A stretch of 64,000 nt of DNA. Origin: Pseudobutyrivibrio sp. MD2005. GTDB taxonomy: Bacteria; Bacillota; Clostridia; Lachnospirales; Lachnospiraceae. This document shows positions 61,102 to 64,000 of this stretch, one piece after another. Made by a program: the position numbers and the translations under genes. Position 1 is the first letter of the stretch, and every line of letters starts with the position of its first letter. A model generated the notes under the pieces. That model worked only from the letters and a program-made list of their open reading frames with translations. It was not told where the DNA came from and ran no database searches. The stretch covers positions 154,592 through 218,591 of the forward strand of contig NZ_KK211359.1 in NCBI RefSeq assembly GCF_000621865.1, in the 5' to 3' direction.

Positions 61102-63334
61102 TGAAATTATAAGAACTGAATATTCTGAGATAATGCAGAAATCCTTCATAGATTACTCTATGTCAGTTATCCTTGCACGTGCAGTACCTGATGTTAGAGA
61201 TGGTCTTAAGCCTGTACAGCGTCGTACACTTTACGACATGTACGAGTTGAAGGTTGATTATAACAAGCCATACAAAAAGAGTGCCCGTATAGTTGGTGAT
61301 ACAATGGGTAAATATCACCCTCATGGCGACAGCTCCATCTATGAAGCCCTAGTTGTTATGAGTCAGGACTTCAAAAAGAGTCTTCCTCTTGTTGATGGTC
61401 ATGGTAACTTTGGTTCCATTGAAGGAGACGGTGCCGCTGCAATGCGTTACACTGAGGCACGTCTTGCCAAGGTTGCTCAGGAGGTTTACCTTGGTGATCT
61501 TGATAAAAATGTTGTAGATTTTGTACCAAACTATGATGAGACAGAAAAAGAGCCGGAGGTTCTACCTGTTCGTGTTCCAAATATCCTTATAAATGGATCT
61601 GACGGTATCGCTGTAGGTATGGTTACATCTATTCCTCAACACAATCTAGGAGAGGTTGTTGAGGGCGTTATTGCCTACATGAAAAATCCTGATATCAGCA
61701 CAAAAGAAATGATGCAAATCATTCCTGGACCTGATTTTCCTACAGGTGGAATTGTTACAAACAAGGATGATTTGCTTGAAATTTACTCAACAGGTGTTGG
61801 TAAAATCAAGATTCGTGGTAAAGCTGAAATCGAAAAGGTTAAGGGCGGCAAGGAGCAGATTGTCATTACAGAAATCCCTTATCCTATGATTGGTGCAAAT
61901 ATTGGAAAATTCTTAAATGATATTTTCAATCTTGTAGAGACAAAGAAGACAAACGATATCGCAGATATCTCAAACCAGTCTAAAGGTGAGCAGATGCGAA
62001 TTGTTGTTGAGCTTAGAAAAGGTGCAGACGCGCAAAATGTCCTTAATCTTCTTTACAAGAAGACACGTCTTGAGGACACTTTTGGTGTCAACATGCTTGC
62101 AGTTGCAGATGGCAAGCCGGAAACACTTGGCATTGTTCCAATTATCAAACATCATGTTAATTTCCAGTACGAGCTTTGTACTAGAAAATACACTCATCTT
62201 TTAGGCAAGGAGCAGGAGAAAAAGGAAATCCAGGAAGGTTTGATAAAGGCTTGTGATGTTATCGATCTTATCATCGAAATTCTTCGTGGTTCAAAGGATG
62301 TTAAGCAGGCTAAGGCTTGTCTTGTTGATGGAATCACAGCTGGTATCAATTTCAAGTCAGCTCAGTCTAAGCGTGATGCGGAACAGCTTCGTTTTACAGA
62401 GCGTCAGGCTCAGGCTATTTTAGATATGCGTTTACATCGTCTCATTGGCTTAGAAATTGAAGCTCTTCGTAAGGATTACGATGAGACAATGGACAAAATC
62501 GCTCGTTACACCAAAATCCTTTCAAGCCGAGGCGAAATGGCAAAGGTTATTATCAAGGATTTACAGGCTGTAAAAAAGGAATATGCAAGAGAGCGCCGTA
62601 CAGTAATTGATAATGTTGAGGAGGCTGTAGTAGAAGAAAAGCCTATTGAAGTTATTGATGTTGCCGTACTAATAGATAGATTTGCTTATGCCCGTGTTGT
62701 AGACATGCCTACTTACGAGCGTAACAAAGATGCAGCTGAAGCAGAATCCAAGAAGATTGTTTTATGTAAGAACACCGATAAAATCTGCCTGTTTACAGGA
62801 AGTGGTGAGATGCATGCAATCAAGGTGCTTAGCTTACCATTTGGTAAATTTAGAGATAAAGGTCAGCCAATCGATACTGCAGAACGTGGTTCTAAGCTTG
62901 ACCTTACAAAAGAGAATTTGATTTTTGCTGATTCTATGGAAAATATCATCAAAAAGAAGCTTCTCTTTGGTACAAAGACTGCCATGATTAAGGTTGTTGA
63001 TGGTAGCGAATTTGATGTTACAAGAAAGGCAATTGCTGCTACAAAGCTTGCCGATGATGATAAAGTGATATGTGTAAAGGTTCTTGAACCTTCAAGCACA
63101 GTTGTTATGCAATCTGCAAAGGATATGTTCCTCAGAATCGAAGGTGACACTATTCCTGAAAAGAAAAAGACTGCAGTAGGTGTTAGAGGAATGAAGCTTG
63201 GTAAAGGTGATGAGCTTACAGACATCTACGTCCTTTCCGAAGGTGAAAATATAGACGTTAAGATTAAAGATAAGACAGTATCCATCGGTAGACTTCATGT
63301 GGCATCTCGTGATACAAAGGGCGTTAAGAAATGA
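61094..63334 (+). CDS. Type IIA DNA topoisomerase subunit A (GyrA/ParC family)
   Basis: DNA cleavage-rejoining subunit. It has 746 residues. The winged-helix region shows HPHGDSSIYEALVVMSQDF (quinolone-resistance region) and the catalytic tyrosine in AAMRYTEARL. The C-terminal beta-pinwheel is short and I find no QRRGGKG-type GyrA box. Gyrases are usually 800-880 residues with that box, so a decatenating topoisomerase IV-like role is favoured. A canonical gyrBA pair would then be expected elsewhere in the genome. Confidence 0.92.
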   Translation: MPSEIIRTEYSEIMQKSFIDYSMSVILARAVPDVRDGLKPVQRRTLYDMYELKVDYNKPYKKSARIVGDTMGKYHPHGDSSIYEALVVMSQDFKKSLPLVDGHGNFGSIEGDGAAAMRYTEARLAKVAQEVYLGDLDKNVVDFVPNYDETEKEPEVLPVRVPNILINGSDGIAVGMVTSIPQHNLGEVVEGVIAYMKNPDISTKEMMQIIPGPDFPTGGIVTNKDDLLEIYSTGVGKIKIRGKAEIEKVKGGKEQIVITEIPYPMIGANIGKFLNDIFNLVETKKTNDIADISNQSKGEQMRIVVELRKGADAQNVLNLLYKKTRLEDTFGVNMLAVADGKPETLGIVPIIKHHVNFQYELCTRKYTHLLGKEQEKKEIQEGLIKACDVIDLIIEILRGSKDVKQAKACLVDGITAGINFKSAQSKRDAEQLRFTERQAQAILDMRLHRLIGLEIEALRKDYDETMDKIARYTKILSSRGEMAKVIIKDLQAVKKEYARERRTVIDNVEEAVVEEKPIEVIDVAVLIDRFAYARVVDMPTYERNKDAAEAESKKIVLCKNTDKICLFTGSGEMHAIKVLSLPFGKFRDKGQPIDTAERGSKLDLTKENLIFADSMENIIKKKLLFGTKTAMIKVVDGSEFDVTRKAIAATKLADDDKVICVKVLEPSSTVVMQSAKDMFLRIEGDTIPEKKKTAVGVRGMKLGKGDELTDIYVLSEGENIDVKIKDKTVSIGRLHVASRDTKGVKK

Positions 63335-63984
63335 TAAAGAATGTATATTTTGATTTAGATGGTACACTGGTTGATTCTGCACCAGGTATAATCGATTGTC
63401 TTAAGATTGCAATGGAAAAGTATGGTTATGATATTCCAGATTATGCCACACTTCGTAAATGCGTTGGACCTCCCTTTACCTATTCTTTTCCTAATATTTT
63501 GCATATCAAGGATGAACATTTTCATGATATGGTGGCCACCTATCGTGAATACTATGATGCAAAAGATGGTATGTATAATGCAAAGGTGTATGCAGGCATA
63601 GAAGGTCTTTTATCTGATCTTGTAAAGAGAGGATATTGTTTATTTGTCTGCACATCTAAGCCTGAACCTACAGCTAAAAAGCTTTTGAAGAAGCTTGGAA
63701 TCGATCACTATTTTACAGAAATCTGCGGAGCTACATTCGACGCCAAAATTGATACAAAAGATCAGGTGATTGACCTATGCTTTAGCAGAGCTCCTTGGCA
63801 CAAAAAAGAGGAGACTGTTCTGGTTGGAGACACAAAGTTTGATGCTGCAGGCGCTGTTAAGATGGGAATCGATTGCATCGGAATAACATGGGGCTTTGGC
63901 TCACGATGGGATTTAGAGGATGCAGGAGCAGCTGTAATACTAGACTATCCAGGCGAGGTACTTGATTATATTGAAGCAAATTAA
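63331..63984 (+). CDS. HAD-superfamily hydrolase (phosphoglycolate phosphatase-like)
   Basis: A 217-residue phosphatase. HAD motif I is YFDLDGTLVDS, motif II lies in CLFVCTSKPEPT, and motif IV is VLVGDTKFDAAGA. The helical cap is present. The start overlaps the topoisomerase A stop (ATGA), so the genes are coupled. Exact substrate is unknown; a phosphoglycolate or pyrophosphate-type role is family-based guesswork. Confidence 0.88.
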   Translation: MIKNVYFDLDGTLVDSAPGIIDCLKIAMEKYGYDIPDYATLRKCVGPPFTYSFPNILHIKDEHFHDMVATYREYYDAKDGMYNAKVYAGIEGLLSDLVKRGYCLFVCTSKPEPTAKKLLKKLGIDHYFTEICGATFDAKIDTKDQVIDLCFSRAPWHKKEETVLVGDTKFDAAGAVKMGIDCIGITWGFGSRWDLEDAGAAVILDYPGEVLDYIEAN

Positions 63985-64000
63985 GATAAATAGAATACTA

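Overview
The window is a single contiguous piece of an AT-rich, low-GC Gram-positive chromosome. Gene order and protein types suggest an anaerobic member of the Lachnospiraceae, close to Butyrivibrio or Pseudobutyrivibrio (inference). The pointers are a complete Rnf complex, a biotin-dependent sodium-pump decarboxylase cluster, acetate kinase, anaerobic ribonucleotide reductase, a short L32 with a zinc ribbon, an ispH-rpsA pair and a YlqG/YlqH pair in the rnhB region. Most genes are on the plus strand. No phage, insertion sequence, CRISPR array or rRNA was seen, and there is one tRNA.

Layout. 1-5000: a GH114-like secreted protein, leuS, icd. 5015-6512: a structured repeat, then scpA-scpB. 6575-11900: a five-gene biotin-dependent decarboxylase or transcarboxylase operon. 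11885-16786: RpiR regulator, BaiN-like flavoprotein, cmk, ispH, rpsA. 16885-18925: an orphan cheR and a convergent DEDD-type exonuclease, with two tandem repeat copies between them. 19106-24256: rnfCDGEAB. 24295-24457: tRNA-Glu. 24502-28708: tmcAL (minus strand), then a 7TM input protein and an HD-GYP phosphodiesterase. 28799-29995: ackA. 30030-38709: yceD, rpmF, plsX, acpP, rnc, smc, ftsY, ilvA. 38741-49767: SRP and translation cluster (ylxM, ffh, rpsP, khpA, rimM, trmD, rplS, two lepB, rbgA, rnhB, FliK-like and FlhB-like proteins, yraN, DUF512). 49783-53019: two back-to-back repeats, then der, plsY, gpsA. 53086-55780: two minus-strand membrane proteins of unknown function and an LprI-like lipoprotein. 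55849-59126: nrdD, nrdG, dut. 59176-63984: a type IIA topoisomerase pair and a HAD phosphatase.

Energy logic (inference): the decarboxylase cluster and Rnf are both ion-coupled machines, and ackA provides substrate-level ATP. The rest is mostly housekeeping: translation, protein export, division and dNTP supply.

The most striking signal is a family of about 83-91 bp structured repeats at 5015-5097 (+), 17679-17769 (-), 17772-17863 (-, degenerate), 49783-49868 (-) and 49888-49976 (+). The copies share a three-tier stem, an asymmetric A/GTA internal loop and a 22-nt apical domain. Stem bases covary between copies and a tandem GA/GA mismatch is always present. I could not assign the family to any RNA or mobile element I know. 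A second theme is terminators fused to the next promoter at several gene junctions.
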